Assembly: GCF_000422905.1 (NCBI RefSeq)
Contig: NZ_AUGY01000047.1
Location: 1-64,000, forward strand
Direction: 5' to 3'
Source: Paenibacillus alginolyticus DSM 5050 = NBRC 15375
Lineage (GTDB): Bacteria > Bacillota > Bacilli > Paenibacillales > NBRC-103111
Length of the DNA stretch: 64,000 bases
Every line of letters begins with the position of its first letter. Position 1 is the stretch's first letter. Under the pieces are notes generated by a model that was given only the letters and a program-made list of their open reading frames with translations, was not told the origin of the DNA and made no database searches. Below, piece by piece: positions 50,836 through 58,777 of this stretch. Position numbers and translations under genes: made by a program.

Positions 50836-52119
50836 TTATTGCTCTTCAATAGCCGTCATTTGGACTTTTTCTTTGTCTTTTAACTGATTAGGATTGGATT
50901 TAACGACTAATTCCCCTGCTTTGACTCCTGAAAGCACTTCTTGATTAGGTTCATTTAGCCTGCCAAGTTGTACGCTGCGTTTCTCGACAATATCGCCCGA
51001 TAGTACGAATACGAAGGCATCATCACCCTCTTTAACGATACTATAGGTTGGAACGGTGGGAACGATTTGGTCTTTCTCCTCTGTCATTTGAATCCTTAGC
51101 TTCATGCCAGGCTTCAGGGTCAAATCTTTATTAGGCACTTCTAAGTTGATTTCATAAGCTTTCGTTTGCGGGTCGATCACTTTGGAGAGATAACTAATTT
51201 TCCCTTTATACATCGTCTTAGTTCCTGCTATATAGTAGGACAGCTCTGTCTTGCCACTTAAGTGTCTCGTTTCTTCTTCCGATAGCTGAGCTTTAATTTT
51301 AATCGGATCCAGTCTCTGAATGACACCAATGGTAGCACCCGGCTGCAAGCTCATCCAGCCCTCTAACGGCATCTCCGATAACAGGCCGCTCACAGGGGCT
51401 TTTACTTCAAGATTTTTCATGGATTGATCTACCTGCTGCAAGGTTACACGAGCATTTTTGAGCTGATCTTCCAATTCGGAAGTAGCATCAATCGGTTCCA
51501 AAATGCTTAGTTTCTGCTTGAGCTGATCCAGATCCATGCGGGCATTCATCATTTGGTTTTCCATCTGATACAGCTGGGCTTTCGTAACCAAACCAATATC
51601 ATAGTCGTTCTTCATTTTATTGTAATTTCGCAGCAAGCTCGTCATGCCTAACTCCATTTTTTGAATGGCATTGCTCATTTCCAGCTTCTGGCTTTCCATT
51701 TCTTTTTTTGCTCTAATTTTTGCTTTTTCTATGGCTGCCTGGGCTGTTTTGACAGCAGCGTCCGCTGCTTCTCGCTGGGCTGAGATCTCGCTTGACTTTA
51801 ATTTGACGATTACATCTCCTTCTTGCACCATATCTCCGCGCTTTTTCAGGATTTGATCAACGTCTCCAGCCATCTTGGCTACGACGTCGAATTGAACGGA
51901 AGATTGAACTTCAGCCGCACGTTCGAGCGGATCTCCAATTTTTTGATTAATGACCTTAAATACTTTGACATTTTTTAAAGCCTGCTCCTGAGATACAGCA
52001 TTAGCATCCGGATTTAACGGGGCTGTTTCGGAGCATCCGGCCAGAATTCCAATGCTCAGCGTCAAGATGCAGGCGGTTCTCACGACTCGCCGATGCGGCT
52101 TTCGTCTTTTTTGTCTCAT
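50836..52119 (-). CDS. HlyD-like membrane fusion lipoprotein, 427 aa
   Basis: A lipobox LAGCSET follows a basic N-terminus and one hydrophobic segment. Then come a biotinyl-lipoyl half (VAKMAGDVDQILKKRGDMVQ), a long coiled coil (residues 115-220), the second half (VKAPVSGLLSEMPLEGWMSL) and beta-barrel domains. Such adaptors in Gram-positives pair with ABC exporters such as MacB-type pumps, but no separate partner is seen here other than the peptide ABC transporter. Confidence 0.85.
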   Translation of the reverse strand: MRQKRRKPHRRVVRTACILTLSIGILAGCSETAPLNPDANAVSQEQALKNVKVFKVINQKIGDPLERAAEVQSSVQFDVVAKMAGDVDQILKKRGDMVQEGDVIVKLKSSEISAQREAADAAVKTAQAAIEKAKIRAKKEMESQKLEMSNAIQKMELGMTSLLRNYNKMKNDYDIGLVTKAQLYQMENQMMNARMDLDQLKQKLSILEPIDATSELEDQLKNARVTLQQVDQSMKNLEVKAPVSGLLSEMPLEGWMSLQPGATIGVIQRLDPIKIKAQLSEEETRHLSGKTELSYYIAGTKTMYKGKISYLSKVIDPQTKAYEINLEVPNKDLTLKPGMKLRIQMTEEKDQIVPTVPTYSIVKEGDDAFVFVLSGDIVEKRSVQLGRLNEPNQEVLSGVKAGELVVKSNPNQLKDKEKVQMTAIEEQ

Positions 52120-52165
52120 TAGCTATAAACTCGCTCCCCTTACTACAATTTTTTACCGACAAAAG

Positions 52166-52831
52166 CTACATATAGGTTTCCGCATGATGGTCTTTTATTT
52201 CGTTCATAACCACCCCAATCAGCTTGGCTTTCGCAAGCATAAGCTCCTCTTTCACCTTCTTGGCTGCGCCACGCTTCACCTTGCCATATTCCACAATGAG
52301 AAGCACCCCATCGCACTTGGTCGCCATTATTTTCGCATCCGTTAACGTTAAGACCGATGATGTATCCACAATGACCATGTCGTATCTGGTTCTCAGTTCT
52401 GCCAAGAGGTTATCCATCGCTTTGGATGCCAATAAACCGGAAGGATTCTGTTGGACAGGTCCCGAGGTCAAAATAGACAGATTTTCAACAATTGTTTCCC
52501 GTATGATCCCTTCCAATGCATTCTGATTAACCAAATAATTCGTCAATCCAATGCCATTATCTTCACCAAATGCAAGATGGATGGAAGGATTACGCAGATC
52601 CGCATCGAGCAGAATCACTTTCTTGCCAATCTGAGCATAAGCCACTGCCAAATTAATAGCTGTCGTCGTTTTCCCTTCACCACGGCCCGATGAGGTAATC
52701 GTAATCGTCTTCGCCTCACGTCCAAAAACGGAGCATTCGATATTAAATCTTAAAGACCGATAAGCTTCTGAGGTGGAGGAATCCGGATGAATTTGCATCA
52801 TAATCGCAGAATTAGTGGATGGTTTTGGCAT
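52166..52831 (-). CDS. epsB: CpsD/EpsB-type bacterial tyrosine kinase, 221 aa
   Basis: Walker A SSGRGEGKTTTAINLA, Walker A' VILLDADLRNPSI and Walker B MVIVDTSSVL mark a BY-kinase. The C-terminus ends HHAETYM with only one Tyr, fewer than the usual tyrosine cluster. With the Wzz-like protein it controls polymer length and export. It overlaps the wzz gene by 20 bases. In B. subtilis epsA-epsB head the eps operon; here they lie some 36 kb away from epsC. Confidence 0.9.
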   Translation of the reverse strand: MPKPSTNSAIMMQIHPDSSTSEAYRSLRFNIECSVFGREAKTITITSSGRGEGKTTTAINLAVAYAQIGKKVILLDADLRNPSIHLAFGEDNGIGLTNYLVNQNALEGIIRETIVENLSILTSGPVQQNPSGLLASKAMDNLLAELRTRYDMVIVDTSSVLTLTDAKIMATKCDGVLLIVEYGKVKRGAAKKVKEELMLAKAKLIGVVMNEIKDHHAETYM

Positions 52832-53573
52832 ATGACGGTTCCCCTGCTTTTTTTCTAGATTTATTTTTCTGCTTAGTTCGTAGTGCTTTGCTTTTCACTT
52901 TTGGTATGTACCCTAAGGTTGATACTTCAAATACCTGACGAATGTCTTCATCTGTTTTTAACGTATCGTCCAATGCATCCAGCAGGAAGGTAAGACCGAT
53001 CATTACAGCTAAGGAGCCTACAAAGCTTAGAATAAGATATTGATTTGATTTTTGGTTGATGGGTGCGGGATTGTCCTGTACTTTTGCTCTATTTAATATG
53101 GTTATATTATCCACTTTCATAATCTTGGGAATTTCGGTTTGAAAGACATCCGATACGGCATTCGCGATTCTCACTGCCTTTTCATGCGAGAAGTGTCTTG
53201 CAACGATCGTCATGACTTGCGTTTCATTTAAATTTGATACATTTACGATAGAGATGAGTTGGTCGGAGGAAACATTTAAATCGGGGTAACGTTGAACAAC
53301 TTTATCCATAATAGCTGGGGTCCTGATGATTTCTTTATAGGTATTCATGAGGGCAATATTAACACCGATCGCTCCGTAATCGATCTGTTCTCTACCTAAT
53401 TGGTCCTGTTCAACCGTCTTGTTAACGATCAACTTGGTCGAAGCTTGGTAAATGGGCTGATAGTTGGATGAAGTATACAAAGCAGTTAGAATCGTTGTCA
53501 CCAGTACGACTAATACGATGAGCCACAAGCGTTTCTTTATAATCATTAAATATTCTTTAAAATTGATCTCCAT
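52812..53573 (-). CDS. epsA: Wzz/EpsA-type chain-length regulator, 253 aa
   Basis: Two membrane segments (residues 18-38 and near 175-195) flank an extracytoplasmic domain; EINFKEYLMIIKKRLWLIVLV and QASTKLIVNKTV are typical of YveK/CapA proteins. The C-terminal tail activates the BY-kinase. ATG 53573 follows GGAGGGG. The promoter upstream contains three GATAC-type palindromes. Confidence 0.9.
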   Translation of the reverse strand: MEINFKEYLMIIKKRLWLIVLVVLVTTILTALYTSSNYQPIYQASTKLIVNKTVEQDQLGREQIDYGAIGVNIALMNTYKEIIRTPAIMDKVVQRYPDLNVSSDQLISIVNVSNLNETQVMTIVARHFSHEKAVRIANAVSDVFQTEIPKIMKVDNITILNRAKVQDNPAPINQKSNQYLILSFVGSLAVMIGLTFLLDALDDTLKTDEDIRQVFEVSTLGYIPKVKSKALRTKQKNKSRKKAGEPSYAKTIH

Positions 53574-53627
53574 GATTCCCCTCCGTAGGAAGTCTACTTG
53601 CATTTGGTAGAAAATAACGAAATCTTT

Positions 53628-53719
53628 GATACTATTTGTATCATGATGATATTACTACTTTAAGATACTTTTTGTATCATGTCAATAAAATATTTGCTAC
53701 TTAGGTTCCAAAATGTATC
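53628..53719 (-). promoter_or_regulatory. wzz promoter with three GATAC-type palindromes
   Basis: A consensus TTGACA (53680-53685, minus strand) is 17 bp from TAAAGT (53657-53662). GATACTTTTTGTATC (53664-53678) fills the spacer exactly; GATACTATTTGTATC (53628-53642) lies downstream and a weaker GTTCCAAAATGTATC (53705-53719) upstream. The arrangement matches the zinc-ribbon promoter near 700. Confidence 0.65.
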
Positions 53720-53734
53720 AGGTAAAATCTTCAT

Positions 53735-53774
53735 AAAAAAAGAGAAGAATTCCTGTTTTCAGGAGTCTTCTCTT
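53735..53774 (-). terminator. Terminator of the LuxR-type gene
   Basis: On the minus strand AAGAGAAGACTCCTG pairs with CAGGAATTCTTCTCTT, closed by AAAA, and is followed by seven T residues. Confidence 0.85.
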
Positions 53775-53780
53775 AGGGCT

Positions 53781-54119
53781 TTAGCTCATTCCTATTGTCG
53801 TTATTCTACTTGATTCATTCGTTCGATTGGAGAGGGTTAGAGCCTGCTGCAGTAGCATCGCAAGCAGTTTCCGCATCGAGCCTATGCCAATTTTGCTCAT
53901 AATATTAGCCAAATGTATTTTCACAGTTTTCTCACTGATGTAACAACTTTCAGCAATCTCACGGTTGGTGTATCCATGGGTAACAAGTAAAGACAGAATT
54001 TCAGATTCACGCTGCGTGAGGCCGTAATTCGCAAAAAACTGATGAAAAACCAGCTCTGGTTCCTTGGTTAGCTCCACATTTACGTAACTTTCATGTTCTG
54101 TAATCAACCTATTTGTCAT
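53781..54119 (-). CDS. Small LuxR/GerE-type DNA-binding regulator, 112 aa
   Basis: The C-terminal LuxR helix-turn-helix is complete: LTQRESEILSLLVTHGYTNR, EIAESCYISEKTVKIHLANI and MSKIGIGSMRKLLAML. The first 30 residues are not a receiver or other known sensor. Alone it resembles GerE-like or stand-alone LuxR regulators. AAGGAAG precedes the start. It is separated from the wzz promoter by a terminator and could act on it or on the coat-like gene; both are guesses. Confidence 0.85.
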   Translation of the reverse strand: MTNRLITEHESYVNVELTKEPELVFHQFFANYGLTQRESEILSLLVTHGYTNREIAESCYISEKTVKIHLANIMSKIGIGSMRKLLAMLLQQALTLSNRTNESSRITTIGMS

Positions 54120-54165
54120 CCGATAACTTCCTTTATATATGTCTAATTGATTGCCAAACGATCTC

Positions 54166-55191
54166 TCATATCACAACTTCACTTATATGGATGTGTCTTT
54201 CTCGACTTAGGTCTAGAAATGACCCCTCAATCTTTACAAGCGGGTTTGTATCATCCGTAGGGTTAATATAAACGACCTCGCCAGAGCGGCCGTCGGTTAG
54301 CTTTACTGTTCTGCCGATCAAATTATTAATCATATTGGTAAGAAATACTGACACAATGTGGGGGTCCAATTCTCCGAAAAACCCTTTCCTCATCCGACTT
54401 ACAACCTCGTAAAAGGGCATCATTTCATGATAAGGCCTCTTCGAGGACATCGCGTGAAAGACATCGGCAACGGCTACAATTCGGCTCATTCGATCCAACT
54501 GGCTATCCCTTAATTGCAAGGGGTATCCGGTGCCATCTGCCCGTTCATGATGCTGTAGAGCAACCAGAGCTACTCTGTAGTTAATCCCTACCGTTTCCTT
54601 AAGCATGTTATAGCCTAGAATCGTGTGTCGCTTTATTTCATCGAACTCTTCTGAGGTTAGTTTCCCCGGCTTCAACAGAATCTCTTGCGAAATCTTGATC
54701 TTACCAACATCATGCATCGTTGCCGCCAGCGATAATAGCGCCACTTCATTATCAGCTAAATTTAACCATTTTCCAATCAGCGTTGAGAGTATGCCTACAC
54801 CAATATTGTGCTTATGCGTGTACTCATCTTTCGCTTTGACAGCTTCAAACAATTGAAATAAATCGGGGTTCTCAGCAGCCTGCAGAACGATAGGAATCAA
54901 TTCATTCTTGATTTCCAGCAGCGGAATCTTCTTCTGCGATTGAATACGCTCGAATAAGTCCTTGGCATATTGAGAAGCTTTTTGGACAAGGAGTTCGGAA
55001 GAATCTGGTGGGGATACAGAAACAAGCTTATGCTCATACATGGTTGTCGTAATGATTTCCATAAAGTCAATGCGATGCTGTCGAAACAAATCCAAATGCT
55101 CTTGATTGAGAACCGATTGACTTGGTACTAAGACAAGTCCATGGCTTGTTGTCACATCGTATTTCAACATCTTACCCAATAGTTCTCTCAA
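54166..55191 (-). CDS. HD-GYP domain protein, 341 aa
   Basis: The HD-GYP phosphodiesterase core is intact: HDVGKIKISQEILLKPGKLT, VALVALQHHERADGTGYPLQ and VADVFHAM. Family members cleave cyclic di-GMP. The first 115 residues have no sensor domain that I recognise, and the last 45 form a small beta domain (LTDGRSGEVVYINPTDDTNP). Start TTG 55191 follows GGAG at nine bases. A c-di-GMP role would fit the matrix genes around it. Confidence 0.85.
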   Translation of the reverse strand: MRELLGKMLKYDVTTSHGLVLVPSQSVLNQEHLDLFRQHRIDFMEIITTTMYEHKLVSVSPPDSSELLVQKASQYAKDLFERIQSQKKIPLLEIKNELIPIVLQAAENPDLFQLFEAVKAKDEYTHKHNIGVGILSTLIGKWLNLADNEVALLSLAATMHDVGKIKISQEILLKPGKLTSEEFDEIKRHTILGYNMLKETVGINYRVALVALQHHERADGTGYPLQLRDSQLDRMSRIVAVADVFHAMSSKRPYHEMMPFYEVVSRMRKGFFGELDPHIVSVFLTNMINNLIGRTVKLTDGRSGEVVYINPTDDTNPLVKIEGSFLDLSRERHIHISEVVI

Positions 55192-55386
55192 TAAAGCCCG
55201 CTCCAATTATTTCAAAATATAACCATTTTCAATTATATACGACAAAATTAGTACAATCTATGGGAGCAGAATCCCGTATTTCACTGGAAAATGTAGGTTA
55301 AATCACCTATGTCATTTCTCGAAACCATCAAAAGTAGGACTATTGGTCTGCTTTTGTTGTTCAATTGACGTCAAATCCACATCGTG

Positions 55387-55414
55387 ACATCCGTCTACCT
55401 TGCTGCATATAGTA
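55387..55414 (+). promoter_or_regulatory. Possible SigK promoter of the glycine-rich repeat gene
   Basis: CATATAGTA (55406-55414) fits the SigK -10 consensus CATANNNTA, and an AC dinucleotide (55387-55388) is 17 bp upstream as the short -35. It lies 43 bases before the start codon. The rest of the 250-bp gap shows nothing else I can name. Confidence 0.4.
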
Positions 55415-55456
55415 AGTATCGACTAATCCGCTTCTACCTAAGGAGGAAATTACGCA

Positions 55457-56245
55457 ATGGCTTCAGACAACAAACAAGATGAACTTCGTGAATTCGAAAC
55501 TGAATCCGTACAACCTGAAACTTCGGAACAGTTCTATCCGGCTTCATATCCGCAAGCTTTTCCTTATCCGTATGGCTATACAGTGCCCCAAGCTTATGAT
55601 TGGGTGCCAGCTTACGATCCGCGCGGCTTCGGATTTCCGGGCTTACCCGGATTCGGCATGACTCCTGGTGCTCCCGGAACCGGTATGACTCCTGGTTTCC
55701 CCGGAACCGGTATGACTCCTGGTACCCCCGGAGCCGGTATGACTCCTGGTTTCCCCGGTGCCGGCATGTCTCCTGGATTCCCTGGATCTGGCATGACTCC
55801 TGGCTTCCCTGGATCTGGCATGACTCCTGGGTTCCCTGGATCTGGCATGACTCCCGGGTTTCCCGGATCTGGCATGTCTCCTGGGTTCCCTGGATCTGGC
55901 ATGAATCCTGGTTTCCCTGGATCTGGCGGGCAGCCTGGCTTCCCTGACCAACCTGGCTTTCCTGGGCAACAGCAAGGAGGAGAGCAAGCTCCAACTTCGG
56001 CGCCTCCAGCTTATACACCGCAGAAGCCGTTTAAATCGGAAGGTGCCTCCGCTTATGCCGTAGACCCGGGAAGTATTCGCCGCTGCTTGTTTAATTTCAC
56101 TTATGTCTGGCTCAGCAACGGTCAGCAGTTCTGGTATTTCCCTACCTTTGTCGGACGCAATTCAATCGCAGGCTTCCGTTGGACTGGGTTCTCTTGGATG
56201 TATTTCGGTATCGATTTGCGCTTCATTGACTCATTTACTTGTTAA
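55457..56245 (+). CDS. Glycine/proline repeat surface or spore-coat-like protein, 262 aa
   Basis: Residues 1-55 are acidic then Tyr/Pro-rich (YPYGYTVPQAY). Residues 56-165 are tandem nonapeptides GMTPGFPGS or close variants, with Gly at 1, 5 and 8; this is not the strict GXY of collagen but close to elastin-like repeats. The C-terminal 60 residues form a distinct hydrophobic domain rich in aromatic residues with two Cys (FNFTYVWLSNGQQFWYFPTF, ending SFTC). No signal peptide, which with the possible SigK promoter favours a spore coat or exosporium protein. AGGAGG precedes the ATG. Confidence 0.65.
   Translation: MASDNKQDELREFETESVQPETSEQFYPASYPQAFPYPYGYTVPQAYDWVPAYDPRGFGFPGLPGFGMTPGAPGTGMTPGFPGTGMTPGTPGAGMTPGFPGAGMSPGFPGSGMTPGFPGSGMTPGFPGSGMTPGFPGSGMSPGFPGSGMNPGFPGSGGQPGFPDQPGFPGQQQGGEQAPTSAPPAYTPQKPFKSEGASAYAVDPGSIRRCLFNFTYVWLSNGQQFWYFPTFVGRNSIAGFRWTGFSWMYFGIDLRFIDSFTC
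55654..55930 (+). repeat. 27-bp tandem repeats
   Basis: About ten units of 27 bp encode the nonapeptide GMTPGFPGS. The later units are nearly identical at DNA level (repeated TGGATCTGGCATGACTCC), which points to recent expansion and likely length variation among strains. Confidence 0.85.
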
Positions 56246-56285
56246 AATAATACGAAAAAGGCTGCTATTCTCATAGTAAATTAAT

Positions 56286-56334
56286 ACCCGGAAGATGGAA
56301 CTTTGAAAAAAGTGACATCTCTCGGGTCTTTTTG
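56286..56334 (+). terminator. Terminator of the glycine-rich repeat gene
   Basis: ACCCGGAAGATG pairs imperfectly with CATCTCTCGGGT and is followed by CTTTTT. It lies 40 bases past the stop codon. The 301-bp gap to kdpE holds only this and the next hairpin. Confidence 0.6.
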
Positions 56335-56417
56335 CGTTTACAATCAATTCACAACTGGTATTCATAACTCCAAAATGCGAATTTTATTTCGAATTATTGA
56401 CCATTAGCAATGAGCAT

Positions 56418-56464
56418 AAAAAAAGATGACTTCCGGTGAATTCTGCGTACGGGATCCATCTTTT
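56418..56464 (-). terminator. Terminator downstream of kdpE
   Basis: On the minus strand AAAAGATG pairs with CATCTTTT across an inner stem and is followed by a run of T residues. It ends the kdp transcript. Confidence 0.65.
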
Positions 56465-56546
56465 AACAGCTTAATCTAGGGTCTTTCTTCTAAGTATCAA
56501 CGAATAGCGGCACATTATATCAATTGAATAACAGCCTTCTTTCTTA

Positions 56547-57245
56547 TCAGCCTTCCTGCCAAGCAAAACGGTATCCAATCCCAGGCTCCGTAAGGATATA
56601 CTTCGGTCTTGTCGGGTCCTCTTCAATCTTTTTCCTCAGATGACCAACATATACTCTCAAGTATTGGCTGTCTGATTCATACTGCTGACCGCCCCAAACT
56701 TGTTTGAGCAATTGTTTGTGTGTCATTACTCGTCCTGCATTCAATGCGAGAACTTTCAACAAATCGTATTCCGTAGGTGTTAATTTGAGTTTCTCATCAT
56801 TTAGCTCTACACTACGTTGTGATAAATCAATAACTAAATGACCCAGTTTCAACACCGGTTCATCTTGCGTCTTGGCGATATGCCGTAAGGCAACTCGCAT
56901 ACGGGCCATAAATTCGCCCATGCCAAACGGCTTCGTTACATAATCGTCGGCGCCGCGATCTAAAGCGGCAACTTTATCCTGTTCCTGGTCATGAGCCGTA
57001 AGAATAATGATGGGCACCTGCGACCACTCGCGGATATGAGCCAACACCTCCATGCCCGTCATATCAGGCAATCCAAGGTCTAAAACAATTAAATCAGGGC
57101 GCACCATCGTAGCCTGCAGCAAGCCTTCTTGCCCAGTGGAAGCTTCAGCTGCTTCAAATCCATGTGCAATTAGAGTGACGCGCAGCAACTTTCGTATTTG
57201 TGGTTCATCATCGATGATTAGGATCTTCGCTCCTGTAGTTGTCAT
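56547..57245 (-). CDS. kdpE: KdpE response regulator, 232 aa
   Basis: An OmpR-type regulator: receiver with IIDDEPQIRKLL, phosphoacceptor Asp in LIVLDLGLPDMTG and Lys in DDYVTKPFGMGE, then a winged helix with LTPTEYDLLKVLALNAGRVM and LRVYVGHLRKKIEEDP. It activates kdp genes when K+ is low. It overlaps the kinase gene by about 40 bases. Start 57245 is preferred for spacing to GGGG; 57251 is possible. Confidence 0.92.
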   Translation of the reverse strand: MTTTGAKILIIDDEPQIRKLLRVTLIAHGFEAAEASTGQEGLLQATMVRPDLIVLDLGLPDMTGMEVLAHIREWSQVPIIILTAHDQEQDKVAALDRGADDYVTKPFGMGEFMARMRVALRHIAKTQDEPVLKLGHLVIDLSQRSVELNDEKLKLTPTEYDLLKVLALNAGRVMTHKQLLKQVWGGQQYESDSQYLRVYVGHLRKKIEEDPTRPKYILTEPGIGYRFAWQEG

Positions 57246-58773
57246 TCCCATCCCCGTCTTTCTCAGCGAATTGTAATGGCAAGCTTATCCGAATAGCTGT
57301 TCCTCGATTCCCATTGTTCAAGGCTGCAATATGGCCTCCATGTGCTTCCACAATGCTTTTACTGATTGCAAGCCCAAGCCCTGTTCCTGGGATATGTTTG
57401 GTTAAATGGCCTCTATAAAATTTCTCAAATACCCGCTCCAAATCAGCTGAGGCAATGCCTGCACCCTGATCTTTGATAGTCAAATCAAGCATGGCTTGGT
57501 TGTGATCCGCTTCAATCACAATTTCGCTTCCATCCGGCGAGTACTTAATAGCATTACTAATGACATTAATCAACACCTGTTCAATAAGAACTTCATCTAG
57601 AGGTATAGACGGAAGATCTGGCGCAAGACGTATGTTTACTTTTCTGTGCAGCAAAGCGTCGTTCAATTGCGTAAGCGCGACACCTACAATATCCTCTATC
57701 CCACACCACTGTTTATTTAAACGCAGCATGCCGCTCTCAATCCGAACCATGCCCAGTAAATTGCCGACCAACCGGTTCATCCGGGTAGCTCCCTCTCGAG
57801 TCGTTAGTAATAACTCTCGTCGATCTTCTGGACCGAAGACGTCTTCACCTTCTAGAAGTCCAGTTACTGAACCTATGATTGTTGCCAGAGGCGTTCGCAA
57901 TTCATGTGAAAGCGAATCCAGCAGCGCGGTACGCAGCTTCTCTGATTCCGCAGTCAATTGCGCCACCTTGGCTTCATTCGCGAGTTTAACGCGAGATATC
58001 GCAACGGCCGCAAGATCCGAGAGTGCTTCGATGATCCGAATAAGCTCCGGCATATCCGACAAATGTCTATCGCCCACATGCACAGCAAGCACGCCATGGA
58101 CCTGCTGATCCGTAGCTAAAGGGACATGCAGATCCGATGATTCACTGAGTGTAAGAGTCCCTCGTCCCGCAATGGAATTATGTTTGTTCACCCATGCGGC
58201 GATAGACAGGTGAGATTCATCACTGGCCCAATCTCCGCCATCCTTCGAGTAGGCTTCCAACTGCTGTTCACCCAACTGGTTGGGCAAAATGATAGCAGCC
58301 TTAGCTTGAAGCGTATCGGATATATGCTGAACAATCTGATCCAATAGTACATCTAAGTCTGAAAATGCTGTAATCTTACGACTTAGCGCATACAGAGCAG
58401 CCGTATTTGCTTCTCTCTGCTGGGCATGATGGATTTGACTCCGCAGCTTTGAAGCTAAGCTTGACGTTAGGGCTGCAACGGAAAAAAATACAATAAAAGA
58501 GATCACATAACGCAAATCTGCAACCGTCATGCTAAAGACGGGAGGCACAAAAAAGAAATCAAACGCCAATATCCCCATTCCCGCAGCAAAAAAGGAGGGG
58601 CCCTTCCCCCATCTTACAGCACTAAAAAGAACAGGAAATAAATAGAGCAGCGCAATATTAACTAAATCCAAAAAAAGACCAAAAACTCTTAGAAATAGGG
58701 TCGATACTGCAATATAAATAGCGATAATTAAATAAGATTTCCAGTTAATAAACTCGTTTGTTTTATTCTCCAT
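57208..58773 (-). CDS. kdpD: KdpD C-terminal part: sensor histidine kinase, 521 aa
   Basis: Four membrane segments (DUF4118, residues 12-110), a GAF-like domain (residues 140-255), then HisKA with LLDSLSHELRTPLATIIG and an ATPase domain with NVISNAIKYSPDG, DQGAGIA and GTGLGLAIS. It corresponds to the C-terminal half of E. coli KdpD; the cytoplasmic sensor half is a separate gene upstream. It phosphorylates KdpE. Only 4 bases separate it from the sensor gene. Confidence 0.92.
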   Translation of the reverse strand: MENKTNEFINWKSYLIIAIYIAVSTLFLRVFGLFLDLVNIALLYLFPVLFSAVRWGKGPSFFAAGMGILAFDFFFVPPVFSMTVADLRYVISFIVFFSVAALTSSLASKLRSQIHHAQQREANTAALYALSRKITAFSDLDVLLDQIVQHISDTLQAKAAIILPNQLGEQQLEAYSKDGGDWASDESHLSIAAWVNKHNSIAGRGTLTLSESSDLHVPLATDQQVHGVLAVHVGDRHLSDMPELIRIIEALSDLAAVAISRVKLANEAKVAQLTAESEKLRTALLDSLSHELRTPLATIIGSVTGLLEGEDVFGPEDRRELLLTTREGATRMNRLVGNLLGMVRIESGMLRLNKQWCGIEDIVGVALTQLNDALLHRKVNIRLAPDLPSIPLDEVLIEQVLINVISNAIKYSPDGSEIVIEADHNQAMLDLTIKDQGAGIASADLERVFEKFYRGHLTKHIPGTGLGLAISKSIVEAHGGHIAALNNGNRGTAIRISLPLQFAEKDGDGNDNYRSEDPNHR

Positions 58774-58777
58774 GTGT

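Noticed and set aside
55434..56018. Minus-strand and +2 frames with regular repeats across the glycine-rich gene
   Set aside because: Their periodicity is forced by the 27-bp repeat. Only the plus-strand frame at 55457 has an AGGAGG site and a globular C-terminal domain.
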